In this document: piece by piece, positions 1-8,947 of the stretch
Position numbering within the stretch: position 1 is the stretch's first letter
Layout of the letters: every line of letters begins with the position of its first letter
Assembly: GCA_963708715.1 (NCBI GenBank)
Contig: CAVPSU010000001.1
Span: 1,426,001-1,490,000 of the forward strand
Length of the DNA: 64,000 bases
Origin: DAIOEK01 sp963708715
GTDB taxonomy: Bacteria > Chloroflexota > Anaerolineae > Anaerolineales > Anaerolineaceae
Reading direction: 5' to 3'
The notes under the pieces: model-generated
Seen by the model: only the letters and a program-made list of their open reading frames with translations
Databases searched by the model: none
What the model was told of the DNA's origin: nothing
Program-made: the position numbers and the translations under genes

Positions 1-2
1 AG

Positions 3-212
3 GTCAAGCCTGGAGTGATACCCGGTGGTAAGAAGGCGTCCACCCTCTATATCGATCCTTACTCGGAGATGGCATCAGCCTACGAGGCTCTCACTTCCTT
101 TGTACAGGAACAGGGTTTTGAGCCGACAAGGGTTGCTTATGAGCATAACCTCACCGGTCCTGAAATACCTCCAGCAGAACATAAAACCAGAATTGTATTT
201 CCTATTAAGTAA
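3..212 (+). CDS. GyrI-like / effector-binding domain protein, C-terminal part
   Basis: An open frame enters from the left edge and ends at TAA 210-212, so only the last 69 residues are visible. The tail has the form expected of a GyrI-like small-molecule-binding domain: an AYEAL helix, then a conserved EHNLTGP segment and a final hydrophobic strand (RIVFPI). Such domains occur alone or behind a MerR/AraC-type DNA-binding domain; the N-terminus lies outside the window, so which form this is cannot be told. A GTG at 15 is not a convincing start because the frame is open upstream of it. The family is fairly secure; the biological role is unknown. Confidence 0.6.
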   Translation, partial: VKPGVIPGGKKASTLYIDPYSEMASAYEALTSFVQEQGFEPTRVAYEHNLTGPEIPPAEHKTRIVFPIK

Positions 213-230
213 AGCGGTTTATTAATACAT

Positions 231-266
231 AAACAGACTGCCGACGTTATTGCCGGCAGTCTGTTT
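231..266. terminator. Bidirectional intrinsic terminator
   Basis: A perfect 13-bp inverted repeat (231-243 with 254-266, starting AAACAGACTGCCG) encloses a 10-nt loop between two convergent genes. The outer A and T bases give a short U-tract in both directions, so it can end both the GyrI-like gene (+) and the MFS gene (-). Confidence 0.8.
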
Positions 267-273
267 ATCTAAC

Positions 274-1527
274 CTAATTCGAAATGGTTTCTTGTGAGGA
301 ATCCAGTCTCTGGTGAAAGCTTGGTACCTTCTTCAATCTTAAATGCAGATAGTAATATCCCCCAACCGCAATCGCACAGATAATCCCCCCTGCATACCAA
401 ACCCAATTAGGGTTGTACTGATCCATGATTAACCCTGCCGCTGCCGGACCGATCGTGGATGGAATCGACCAGGAAATGGAAGAAATAGCCATATACCTGC
501 CTCGCATCTCTTCTGGGGCAAATTTTGCAGCCAGTGCCTGGCTGACTGGAACGACGATCATCTCACCAATTGTGATAATCAAGATCGATACCACGAACAA
601 CCAGAAGACACCGATAAAACCGATCATACCAAATCCGATCATATAAAACGCACAACCGAGCGCCATCATAAGCATCGGGGCGAATTTCTTGGTCTGACTG
701 GTAACCCAAAATTGTGTAAACACAACCAGGACGGCACTGGCACTCAACATATACCCATATTGAGTCGTTGGAATCTGGTGAACATCGCGCAAATAGACCG
801 AGAGCGTGTTATACATCTGTTGATACACTAATAGCATAAGCATGGAGACGAAGATAAATCCAATGAACAACCTATCTTTGAACACGGATTTGTATCCTGC
901 AATCGTCTGTAAAATGGATTCCTCCACCTTGCCGTGTTTCGTCTCCGGCTTCGTCTCTGGAATAAGTTTGATGACAATTACCGCGGTAGTCAGACTAAAA
1001 ACCGCATCCAGAATGAACAGCATCAAATACGATCTGGCAGCGACAAATCCCCCAATAGTTGGTCCGATGATCCAGGACAGATTCGCTACGACCCGGATAA
1101 TTCCATAACCCTCATTCCTCTGTTCTTCCGGAAGCATATCTGCGACCATTGCATTATGTGCGGGACCAGAGACACTACCGAGTATTCCAATGACTGCTAC
1201 CAGGGGATAAAGGATCAGCAGCTCATTCACAAAACCCAGCGTCAGAGTACTCAATGCGCTGAAAACTAAACCAAATAAGATAATCTGTTTCCTGCCAAAT
1301 TTATCAGTTAGGGCTCCACCGACAGTACTTCCAAATAACCCGAACAAGGACATGGTTCCCAGCAACACTCCCGCCTGTGTCATTCCAACCTGGAAGCGTT
1401 GGGTGATATAGAGGGCAAAGAAAGGGAACAGTAAAGTACCGCCGATCATGTCAATGAAGACGGTGCCCACGAGTATCCAAAACTTGCCAGGAAAACTGCG
1501 ATAGAAAGTTTGGCCTTTTTGCAACAT
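274..1527 (-). CDS. MFS transporter (multidrug-type, 12 TM)
   Basis: The 417-residue polytopic protein has the usual length and hydrophobicity of a 12-helix major facilitator. Signature motif A is present between TM2 and TM3 (GGALTDKFGRKQ, about residues 70-81), and a long charged cytoplasmic loop sits near residues 190-205, between the two six-helix halves. It resembles drug/proton antiporters of the MdtH/YfcJ type, but substrates cannot be read from sequence. It is a single gene, divergent from degV (186-bp gap) and convergent with the GyrI-like gene. No strong ribosome-binding site precedes the ATG. Confidence 0.85.
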   Translation of the reverse strand: MLQKGQTFYRSFPGKFWILVGTVFIDMIGGTLLFPFFALYITQRFQVGMTQAGVLLGTMSLFGLFGSTVGGALTDKFGRKQIILFGLVFSALSTLTLGFVNELLILYPLVAVIGILGSVSGPAHNAMVADMLPEEQRNEGYGIIRVVANLSWIIGPTIGGFVAARSYLMLFILDAVFSLTTAVIVIKLIPETKPETKHGKVEESILQTIAGYKSVFKDRLFIGFIFVSMLMLLVYQQMYNTLSVYLRDVHQIPTTQYGYMLSASAVLVVFTQFWVTSQTKKFAPMLMMALGCAFYMIGFGMIGFIGVFWLFVVSILIITIGEMIVVPVSQALAAKFAPEEMRGRYMAISSISWSIPSTIGPAAAGLIMDQYNPNWVWYAGGIICAIAVGGYYYLHLRLKKVPSFHQRLDSSQETISN

Positions 1528-1713
1528 TAGGTATCTATCTCAGACGTTGAAATTATGTACCACCCGGAAATGATTATACACCTCGTCTCCATCCGAAAAA
1601 ACCGAGTTTACAAATAAATATGACCAAGATATGTCTACACTCCCTATATATATATTTCCTTCTGGGTTATGCTCAATTACCTGTTAATTAATTAGGTTTA
1701 TTTAGGAGCGCCT

Positions 1714-2583
1714 ATGCAAATAGTGACAGATCGCGGTTGTGATATCAGTCCGGAACAGTTGGAAGGACTCTCTATTCACTTTGCACCGATGCGACTCACC
1801 CTGGGGGATAAAACCTATTCTAGTGGGGTGGATCTTTCGGCGGAAGAGTTCTATGGGTTACTCGAGAAGACAGAAGATATGCCGGTCACGTCTCAAGCTA
1901 CTTCAGGCGATTTTGCAGAGATCTACCGCAAGCTGGCAGAGACAGATCCGGATATTTTATCCATCCATATTTCCTCAGGCTTAAGCGGTACGTATGATTC
2001 AGCCATATCTGGAGCTCAAATGGTGCCCGAAGCCAGAGTGACCCATTGGGATACCCGCACCCTATCCTGTCCGGAAGCCTGGCAGGTCGAATATGCTGCC
2101 CGCGCGGTCAAGAATGGATTGCCATTGGAGAAGATCCTGAAATCTCTCGAAAAAATGAGGGGTTTATGTGAAGGGGTCTATACCGTGGAAAACCTCAAAT
2201 ATTTAATCCATGGCGGACGAATCAGTCATATCCAGGGATTGCTGGCGTCCCTCCTGCAGATTCGCCCTGTGATCGCTGTCGGAAAGGCGGATGGAAAGTA
2301 TTACACCCTTGCGAAAGAGCGTACGACCGTCAAAGCGATTCAAAGGATCGCCTTAACGATCGCCGATTTTAATCCGGATACAAAGAAGATTCAGGTTCAA
2401 TTGCTGCATGGTAACAATCCGGAGGCAGTCGCCCGCTTGAAAGAAGAAATCGCCAATCTATACGATGTTATTTGGTTGCCAACAATGCACGTGGGTCCCA
2501 TTCTCGGTGCTCACACAGGTTCCAGCCTGGTTGGAGTATGTGTCGCGCCATACCAGGCATTGCATGATGTAACAACAATATAA
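1714..2583 (+). CDS. DegV family fatty-acid-binding protein
   Basis: At 289 residues this has the normal DegV length. N-terminal IVTDRGCD opens the first domain, PVTSQ (57-61) and SSGLSGTY (87-94) are the conserved Ser/Thr segments that hold the lipid carboxylate, and GGRISHIQGLLASLL in the second domain is the family's ligand-tunnel segment. Characterised relatives (FakB) present fatty acids to the kinase FakA; no kinase gene is nearby. AGGAG precedes the ATG. A strong terminator follows, so it is monocistronic. Confidence 0.9.
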   Translation: MQIVTDRGCDISPEQLEGLSIHFAPMRLTLGDKTYSSGVDLSAEEFYGLLEKTEDMPVTSQATSGDFAEIYRKLAETDPDILSIHISSGLSGTYDSAISGAQMVPEARVTHWDTRTLSCPEAWQVEYAARAVKNGLPLEKILKSLEKMRGLCEGVYTVENLKYLIHGGRISHIQGLLASLLQIRPVIAVGKADGKYYTLAKERTTVKAIQRIALTIADFNPDTKKIQVQLLHGNNPEAVARLKEEIANLYDVIWLPTMHVGPILGAHTGSSLVGVCVAPYQALHDVTTI

Positions 2584-2585
2584 GC

Positions 2586-2621
2586 AAACAAGGTGGTGGA
2601 TGATCATCTACCACCTTGTTT
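2586..2621. terminator. Bidirectional intrinsic terminator
   Basis: A 12-bp perfect inverted repeat (2586-2597 with 2610-2621, AAACAAGGTGGT) with further pairing toward the loop lies between the convergent degV-like and DUF3048 genes. T- and A-rich flanks give U-tracts both ways. Confidence 0.85.
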
Positions 2622-2637
2622 TGTATTTCCGTGCAAT

Positions 2638-3711
2638 TTATGGATTAAAGAATTTTACGAACCAGATTCCATCCACTTTTTGAGTAGCCTGCTGAATATT
2701 GCTGATCACTTCATACCAGGTGTTTCCGGGTTTGTAAGGGAAAGGTGATCCGTCCTCGTTCACAAACCGGAAAGGACCAAGCGGGGAAAGAGAAGTCCAA
2801 TAGACTTTATACGCTTTTCCATCACGGAAGAAGATGGCAGGCTCTTTGATCACATACAACATATCCATCTCTATCTTGGTGGGGTTCAGATAGGTATGCT
2901 CCACGTCCATGAGCACGACGTTATCGAAAGCTAACTGTTCTTCGGTCAGTTTATCGGTAGCCGGGAAATAGGTACCTTTCCCGTCTGATTTATCCTGTTC
3001 CCTCAAATACTTACCAGTGGCACCGTCATAGGTCCAGCGTACTCGATTGAGATAGCTCCAGATGATCTCCATTGATCTTCCGTCTGCACCACCAGATTGG
3101 ATGGCGGGTGAAAAATCCAGGCTTTGGAAGAAAGGAACACCTCGTTTTATGGTTCGCTCCTCGGCAAGTTCCGATATTCCTTCAAAGTTTATTTTTTCAC
3201 GGTACACCGTGGCGTTTAGTTTGGCGCCTACCGCAGGATCGGCTCCTGCCATAACTACCAACCCATCGTACATCGTTCTTAAGTCTTCGAATGGTAATCG
3301 CCCAGACCGAATGGATCCTAGATTCACATCCATTTTTTCTTGAGGTCCATAAGATCCGTAAAATACTGCCAGGAACCGTGTCATGCCCTCGCCGATGGAC
3401 ATTTCAAATACATGCGGGGCAAAGGAGAGTCCGCCCTGAGGTCTGACAGAGATCGGGAAGTTCGAGATGGATACCAATATCGGTGATAGATCTAATAAAG
3501 AGGGATCCTCGACCGGAAGTCCGGTGAGGGGGTTGATCGTCTTATCTTTACCTGGCGGAGTGGGTGTAGAAACAGGTTTTGTGGGGGTAATCGTACCAAT
3601 GAAAGTCAAATCAGAATTAGCCTGGACATCCGAAAGTGTAACACTTCCCAATCCAAAACTGGATACGATCAACGTCACGAGAATAACACTAAAGTACCAT
3701 GATTTTTTCAT
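2638..3711 (-). CDS. DUF3048 domain protein (YerB-like), secreted
   Basis: 357 residues. An N-terminal signal peptide or membrane anchor (hydrophobic 7-24) is followed by a Pro/Thr linker (about 41-56). The DUF3048 hallmark NPLTGLPVEDP (60-70) comes next, then RPQGGLS and the GMTRFLAVF element of the N-terminal DUF3048 domain; the C-terminal DUF3048 domain includes LMDVEHT-type residues and a closing WF.KF. The family includes Bacillus YerB lipoproteins and has no established biochemical function. No lipobox Cys is visible here, so it is probably secreted or N-terminally anchored. It stands alone between two convergent/tandem neighbours. Confidence 0.85.
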   Translation of the reverse strand: MKKSWYFSVILVTLIVSSFGLGSVTLSDVQANSDLTFIGTITPTKPVSTPTPPGKDKTINPLTGLPVEDPSLLDLSPILVSISNFPISVRPQGGLSFAPHVFEMSIGEGMTRFLAVFYGSYGPQEKMDVNLGSIRSGRLPFEDLRTMYDGLVVMAGADPAVGAKLNATVYREKINFEGISELAEERTIKRGVPFFQSLDFSPAIQSGGADGRSMEIIWSYLNRVRWTYDGATGKYLREQDKSDGKGTYFPATDKLTEEQLAFDNVVLMDVEHTYLNPTKIEMDMLYVIKEPAIFFRDGKAYKVYWTSLSPLGPFRFVNEDGSPFPYKPGNTWYEVISNIQQATQKVDGIWFVKFFNP

Positions 3712-3816
3712 AAGCGGCTCACAATAAGGTGATTAGTTGTCCTTTCTGGTCATTATAACGACCTCCAGGGCAAAGAGTCGTCCAAAAGGGATTTTGTAAG
3801 GATGTTGTAATGAAAA

Positions 3817-4728
3817 TTAATGGAAATCCAGATCCGTTTCGATGCGGGCAAGAAATTGTTCAACTTGATTTTCGTACTCTTTGGGATCATGAACATAGGC
3901 GTCTGCGTGCCGGGCATCAGGCGCTATATATAAATGCCGGAAACCGTCTTTCTTGGCAGCGAAGATGCGTTTTGACATTTCCACAGGTACATACCGATCC
4001 TCTTGACCATGAATTAGTAGGACAGGAGTCTTATAATGACGAACATCTCGCTCAGGAGAAACGGCAGATAGGGACATTCCTGAAAGGATCCTGCAGAATA
4101 GATTCGCCAATGGTATGAATAATCCACCAGGCAAATGGTAGTCATGTTTGAGCCGATATTCCAAGAGTTCCCTCAGATCAGAAAAAGCGCAATCAGCGAC
4201 AATAAAGGCGGATCGGTCATCGATAGCACCATACTGTAGGGCGATGGCCGCGCCCATCGATTCGCCATGGATACCGACAGATCCACCCCCACCCTGCTTC
4301 TCCAGGGCATAATCCACGACAGCCTTTAGATCATGCTTTTCATAAAAGCCAAACGTTGTATTCTTTCCACCGCTTTTCCCGTGATTTCGATGGTCGTAGA
4401 CTAACACATTAAATCCACGGCTACGGAACAGGTGAATGTATTTTATGGATCCATGCAAATTGTAAGCAATTCCATGCGCTATGACGACGGTTTTATGGGA
4501 ATTCGGACTTGGTATATAGATCCCATAAAGACTATATCCAAAAGGCGAAGGGATATGTATCTCATCTTTGGTTAGTGTCTCCCAAAGGTCTCCATCAAGA
4601 TACCCATTTTCCTTTTCAATTTGATAGGTTTCTTCATGCGACCTGGTATGGGGGTAGAGTATCCGTGTGGCGAAATAAAATCCGATCAGAAGGATACCCA
4701 GGATCAAGAGGGAGATGAAAAAGATCAT
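3817..4728 (-). CDS. Membrane-anchored alpha/beta hydrolase
   Basis: 303 residues with one N-terminal membrane segment (2-20). The alpha/beta-hydrolase catalytic set is complete: oxyanion-hole HG (85-86), YDHRNHGKSGG (111-121), nucleophile Ser157 in GESMG, Asp244 in HGQEDRYVP and His274 in DARHAD. This pattern matches the BEM46/FrsA-like serine hydrolases of membrane-tethered type (DUF1100/YqkD-like). Substrate is unknown; esterase, thioesterase or lipase activity is possible. The ribosome-binding site before the ATG is weak, so a start a few codons away is possible. Confidence 0.85.
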   Translation of the reverse strand: MIFFISLLILGILLIGFYFATRILYPHTRSHEETYQIEKENGYLDGDLWETLTKDEIHIPSPFGYSLYGIYIPSPNSHKTVVIAHGIAYNLHGSIKYIHLFRSRGFNVLVYDHRNHGKSGGKNTTFGFYEKHDLKAVVDYALEKQGGGGSVGIHGESMGAAIALQYGAIDDRSAFIVADCAFSDLRELLEYRLKHDYHLPGGLFIPLANLFCRILSGMSLSAVSPERDVRHYKTPVLLIHGQEDRYVPVEMSKRIFAAKKDGFRHLYIAPDARHADAYVHDPKEYENQVEQFLARIETDLDFH

Positions 4729-4821
4729 GACATGCTCAGTTTAAGCGGAGATAGAGATCCAGTCTGGTGTTTGTCCTTTGAATTTCCTGTTAGCAAAACG
4801 CAGGGCAATCAATTCAACTAC

Positions 4822-5256
4822 TTAAGCTTCGATGCCGAATTCAAAGAGATCTTGATCTTCATCGGATGCCGGTTCGATAACAATTCCGTGTGGAAGGGGT
4901 TTTGTCTCGCTATCAACATTAATAAAGGTGATAAATCCTTTTACCACATCGATTTCGTTGACAGATAATCGGATGAAGGCAACTATTCTGGTACTTCCGG
5001 TAAACACTATTTTGCTGTCAAATCGAGCGAGCGACCCGGGTTTTACCGGTGCCGTAAATGTCATACCATGGATCTTTAAACATACGATGTTCTCTGGTTT
5101 GGTCAAACTCGCCGCAGCGATGAAGCCAGATTCTACGAACCACTCTGCTGTCCTGCCCGCATAAAGGGTTCCGTGGTGATTGAGGTCTTCCCCTTTGACC
5201 AGGTGATAGGTGGTGTACGTGGCTGGTTTCAAATCATTTTCCTTTCGAGTGTACAC
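4822..5256 (-). CDS. Acyl-CoA thioesterase, hotdog fold (YciA-like)
   Basis: Up to 144 residues with the hotdog thioesterase pattern: EDLNHHGTLYAGR, where the Asn-His-x-Gly-Thr loop and following helix carry the catalytic region of YciA/BACH-type enzymes, then a central beta-sheet with VKPGSLARF. Expected activity is hydrolysis of acyl-CoA to free acid and CoA in the cytoplasm. The frame opens at GTG 5256 without a ribosome-binding site. A TTG at 5232 has AAAGGA at good distance and gives a start close to the conserved YHLVKGEDLN, so it is the likelier start. Confidence 0.8.
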   Translation of the reverse strand: MYTRKENDLKPATYTTYHLVKGEDLNHHGTLYAGRTAEWFVESGFIAAASLTKPENIVCLKIHGMTFTAPVKPGSLARFDSKIVFTGSTRIVAFIRLSVNEIDVVKGFITFINVDSETKPLPHGIVIEPASDEDQDLFEFGIEA

Positions 5257-5322
5257 GAAATCATATCACCTTCAATCGAAATTGAGGAACCTCTTGTTGA
5301 TTATGATGTTGATTGGAAAAGT

Positions 5323-6048
5323 CTATAAATTTTCCGAGCTTTGATATAAGTTTGTATATTCGGGTAAGCCGCGAATCGCAGCCAAATCCGGATCGTGGGT
5401 GGACCATTCTGTCAGCTCAGGATTCAACCGTAGAGACTCTTTCAATCCATCTATGGCTTTATCATGGTTACCAGCCAGAGAATATGCACACGCCAGGTTG
5501 TAGATATTGGTCCCCCGCCATTTTTGGGATTCGTCCAATGATTGTAGATCTTCCAGAATGGTCTCTTCAATTTCCACCGTCTTGAGGCAATCTCCTCTCT
5601 GACTGTAAACCATTCCAAGATGACTCAACGCGTGAATTATCCCGCTTCCAATAACGGATTGCCATAATGCCCGATTGGAAATTGAAGGCAGAAGAGTTGG
5701 GGATTGAAGGTCTTCCTCGGAAAGTAATCTAAGATCACGGCTGAATTCTTGAAATGTATCATCCAGTAATTTTCGTACTTCCAACCAAGACTTATCTTTA
5801 TACTGGTGAAAGATTTTCAAGTTTTCTTTGTCCACGTCGGTAGCCATAGGTGGTTGTTTCTCTCGCGTGGCAAGTCTGTGATTGAAATTCGCCTGCCAAT
5901 GGGCAATATGGGCGAGGTGATCTTTGGCTGTCCAATTATCAGGGTCGCCAGCGATATTGTGTTCATTCTCAGGAATAGAGTCGGCAAATTCCTGCAAGCA
6001 AGCTCTAGAGTAATTGAGTAATCTGATGAGTGTCTTTTTGCGTTCCAT
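5323..6048 (-). CDS. DinB/ClbS-like domain fused to a TPR tail
   Basis: 241 residues in two parts. Residues 1-140 resemble the four-helix DinB/ClbS-DfsB fold (NWTAKDHLAHIAHWQANF near the N-terminus; IIHALSHLGMVY as the second His-containing helix). Residues 155-235 form tetratricopeptide-like helices (NIYNLACAYSLAGNHDKAID, then LKESLRLNPEL) of the TPR end-of-group type. DinB-like proteins often use three His to bind a metal and act on thiols or DNA adducts; here His48, His51 and the His pair in IIHALSH are candidates. GGAG precedes the ATG. It appears to be transcribed alone. Confidence 0.7.
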   Translation of the reverse strand: MERKKTLIRLLNYSRACLQEFADSIPENEHNIAGDPDNWTAKDHLAHIAHWQANFNHRLATREKQPPMATDVDKENLKIFHQYKDKSWLEVRKLLDDTFQEFSRDLRLLSEEDLQSPTLLPSISNRALWQSVIGSGIIHALSHLGMVYSQRGDCLKTVEIEETILEDLQSLDESQKWRGTNIYNLACAYSLAGNHDKAIDGLKESLRLNPELTEWSTHDPDLAAIRGLPEYTNLYQSSENL

Positions 6049-6127
6049 AAGGCTCTCCGTTTAGTTGGTATTCCCATTATGGAGGAAATGGCCATCTTTT
6101 ACAATAGGATTATTTTGTGACATAAAA

Positions 6128-6157
6128 ACAAAGCTGCCTGTATGCAGGCAGCTTTGT
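6128..6157 (-). terminator. Intrinsic terminator of the catabolic operon
   Basis: A 13-bp perfect stem (6128-6140 with 6145-6157, ACAAAGCTGCCTG) has a 4-nt loop. On the minus strand it is followed by TTTTTAT, and it lies 21 bp beyond the stop of the aldehyde dehydrogenase gene. Confidence 0.9.
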
Positions 6158-6177
6158 TGGAACTACTACTAGTAGAT

Positions 6178-7563
6178 CTATCGTCCGTATTTCTGAAAAT
6201 GCGAAGCGAACATTTCTTCGGGGTCCGGAATTACGGGCGGGATGGGATAAGACACCCAGGTTACATTCATAAAATGCTTCCAGGTTACGTTCTCCGTGGT
6301 GATATTGCCCCCCCAGGTTCCACACCCAAGTGTCATAGTGAATGCCATGCCATTAACCCAATCACCGCTGTTGCCATAGCTCTGTGCCTGGCGGACCATC
6401 ATGCGGCTCACCTTTGCCTTCGTTGCCAGTTCCAATATATGGGCATCATTTGTCGAGTGAATACCGCAGGAATGACCGTATCCGCTAAAAGCTGTGATAT
6501 CGATCACCATCTGGACTGCTTTGCTAAAATCCGCATATTTCCAAAGGGTGACGACCGGCGAGAGTTTTTCAGCGGAGAACATATCTTCCTCTCCGATCTT
6601 TTCGCCTAACACCATTAGGAAGGTTGTTCCTTCGGGGATTTGGATACCCGCAACTTCAGCAATCACTTTTACAGCCTTGGCGACTATCTTTCCGTTCAAA
6701 TGTGATCCATCTGGCCACATCGCTGCTTTTAATTTGGCTCGATCTTCACCGGCAACCATGAAACCACCGTGAGATTTTAATCGAGTAACCATGGCATCGA
6801 AAATTGTCTCATGGATGATGACGTTGTTCTCCGCCGAACAGGAAGTGGCGTTATCGAAAGTCTTCCCCAGGAAAATTTTCTTGGCTGCGTCGTCCAGATC
6901 CGCGGATTCGTCAACGATTACAGTAGCGTTTCCTGCGCCTACACCATATGCAGGTTTTCCGCTGGAATATGCCACTTTGACTACACCCGCTCCACCTGTT
7001 GCCAATACCAGATCGACCATCCCCATCAATTCCCGCGACATTTCCATGGTCGGTTCTTTGATATTCTGAATTAGATCGACCGGCGCGCCTACTTTCCGCA
7101 GACCATCACGCATATGTTCGCAAATCGTGTCACAGGTTTTTTTAGCTTTCGGATGCGGCGCGAAAATGACAGCGTTTCGGCATTTGAGGATCGGAAGCCC
7201 ATTGCAGGTCATTGTGGATGATGCGTTGGTCATGGGGGTGATTGCACCAATCACACCGACCGGCTTTGCAATTTTAACGATCCCTTTTTCAGGGATCTCT
7301 TCGATTACACCGACGGTTTTGACCCCGCGTAAATCACGCAGGACTCCGAGTGTTTTCTTTTGTTGTTTAACTACTTTGTTCTCGTACACACCCAGACCCG
7401 TCTCATCAACAGCCAATCTGGCTACTTGTTCAGCGGTTTCTTTTTTGTACCCCTCCCAACCAACGGCAAGGACCATTTCGTCGACTTTCTCCTGGTCCCA
7501 GAACTCAATCACTTTTTGTGCTTCACGCGCTCGTTGTACCATTTCAAGTAAGTTTTCAGCCAT
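6178..7563 (-). CDS. CoA-acylating aldehyde dehydrogenase (EutE/SucD/SauS family)
   Basis: 461 residues, the normal length of acylating aldehyde dehydrogenases, which oxidise an aldehyde to acyl-CoA with NAD(P). Seen: KPVGVIGAITPMTN cofactor loop (about 100-113), APHPKAKK, ATGGAGVV (188-195) and the catalytic Cys242 in DNATSCSAEN. Overall pattern is closest to the SucD, EutE and SauS group, so succinate-semialdehyde, acetaldehyde or sulfoacetaldehyde are all conceivable substrates and sequence alone does not choose. AAGGAGG precedes the ATG. It is the last gene of the APC permease/AOR/aminotransferase operon, which suggests it takes the aldehyde made by the aminotransferase next door. Confidence 0.85.
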   Translation of the reverse strand: MAENLLEMVQRAREAQKVIEFWDQEKVDEMVLAVGWEGYKKETAEQVARLAVDETGLGVYENKVVKQQKKTLGVLRDLRGVKTVGVIEEIPEKGIVKIAKPVGVIGAITPMTNASSTMTCNGLPILKCRNAVIFAPHPKAKKTCDTICEHMRDGLRKVGAPVDLIQNIKEPTMEMSRELMGMVDLVLATGGAGVVKVAYSSGKPAYGVGAGNATVIVDESADLDDAAKKIFLGKTFDNATSCSAENNVIIHETIFDAMVTRLKSHGGFMVAGEDRAKLKAAMWPDGSHLNGKIVAKAVKVIAEVAGIQIPEGTTFLMVLGEKIGEEDMFSAEKLSPVVTLWKYADFSKAVQMVIDITAFSGYGHSCGIHSTNDAHILELATKAKVSRMMVRQAQSYGNSGDWVNGMAFTMTLGCGTWGGNITTENVTWKHFMNVTWVSYPIPPVIPDPEEMFASHFQKYGR

Positions 7564-7605
7564 CTAATGCCTCCTTATCGATCTGAATCAATATCGTGTA
7601 CGGTC

Positions 7606-8880
7606 TTATTTTACCGTTGCTTTTACAGAATCCTCAAAGATATTCAACGCTTCGTTCATTTGCTCCTTGGTAACGATCAAGGGAGGGATCCAGCGGATGG
7701 AATTGTCCCATGGACCGGACGTGAGCAATAGTAGCTTCCGATTGGAACATTCGTGAATCACGCCTTTGGCAGTTTTCTTATCCGGATTCCCAAGGCTGTC
7801 TCTGAATTCTGTTCCGACCATTAAGCCCAGCCCTCTATTTTGGACAATCTGTGGATATTTCTCCTGCAGATGCCCCAACCCAGCCATGAGCTGTTCTCCG
7901 CGCGCCTGGGCATTCTCCAACATTTTATCTTCTTTGATCGCCTGAATGGTTGCAACGGCGCCTGCGGCTGCCACCGCATTTCCTCCGAATGTGCCCCCGT
8001 GTGATCCGGGAATCCATTTCCTCATAAATTCCAATTTACTAATCACCCCAGAGATGGGAAGTCCGGAACCGAGGCCTTTCGCCACAGTCATAATATCCGG
8101 CGTCATACCGAAGTGTTCGATGGCGAACCACTTTCCCGTTCGACCGAAACCCGACTGAATTTCATCCACTATGAGCATAATTCCATGACGATCGCATATT
8201 TCGCGAAGACCTTTCATGAATGAAATTGGGGGAACCACGTAGCCACCTTCACCCAGGACTGGTTCGATGATCATCGCGGCAGTCTCTTGTGGCGCGCTCT
8301 GTGTAAGGAGTAGGAATTCCAATTCTTCCAGACAAAATTGGCTGGCTTTTTCCTCATCCATTCCCAAACGCAAGGCGTAAGGGAAGGCCGAGACGAAAAC
8401 TCCCGGCATGAGCGGTTGGTAACCGGCGCGATAAATTGTTTTGGAGGTGGTCAATGACATCGTTGCGACAGTCCGACCGTGAAAGCTGCCCTGGAACACA
8501 ATGATGTTCGTCCTGCCAGTCGCATGTCGCGCGAGTTTGAGGGCACCTTCAACGGCTTCAGCTCCGGAATTACTGAAGAAGAAACCATCCAAGCCTGCGG
8601 GTACAATCGGACGCATGGCTTCCACCAATTCCAACATAGGTTTGTGGGTAACCAAATTCGCCTGACCATGTAGGAGGAGACCTGCCTGTTTACGGATCGC
8701 CTCCACAACCAGGGGGTGACAATGACCGGTATTCGTGACACCGATTCCGCAGGTGAAATCCATAAATTTGCGGCCATCAGTTGCATAAAGATAGGTGCCC
8801 TCTCCGTGATCTACGATAATATCGGAATAGTGGGTCCAAACTGGAGATAAATGTTCAAAACTCTCTTGATATGTATCCAT
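7606..8880 (-). CDS. Class III (omega) aminotransferase, PLP-dependent
   Basis: 424 residues with all class III landmarks: SNSGAEA (103-109) for PLP phosphate, GSFHGRT (131-137), Asp239 in IVDEIQSGFGRTG and the Schiff-base Lys268 in TVAKGLGSGLP. Best general match is 4-aminobutyrate aminotransferase or its omega-amino-acid relatives; dialkylglycine decarboxylase belongs to the same fold group and cannot be excluded. It would convert an omega-amino acid or amine to a semialdehyde/aldehyde. GAGGTG precedes the ATG. The gaps to the ALDH (42 bp) and AOR (67 bp) genes fit one operon. Confidence 0.85.
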   Translation of the reverse strand: MDTYQESFEHLSPVWTHYSDIIVDHGEGTYLYATDGRKFMDFTCGIGVTNTGHCHPLVVEAIRKQAGLLLHGQANLVTHKPMLELVEAMRPIVPAGLDGFFFSNSGAEAVEGALKLARHATGRTNIIVFQGSFHGRTVATMSLTTSKTIYRAGYQPLMPGVFVSAFPYALRLGMDEEKASQFCLEELEFLLLTQSAPQETAAMIIEPVLGEGGYVVPPISFMKGLREICDRHGIMLIVDEIQSGFGRTGKWFAIEHFGMTPDIMTVAKGLGSGLPISGVISKLEFMRKWIPGSHGGTFGGNAVAAAGAVATIQAIKEDKMLENAQARGEQLMAGLGHLQEKYPQIVQNRGLGLMVGTEFRDSLGNPDKKTAKGVIHECSNRKLLLLTSGPWDNSIRWIPPLIVTKEQMNEALNIFEDSVKATVK

Positions 8881-8947
8881 AACACCTCATTTGATTCGTA
8901 ATCGATCTACTGAACCTGGATAGGAATTTTCGTCTCGCTCGCTTGAA

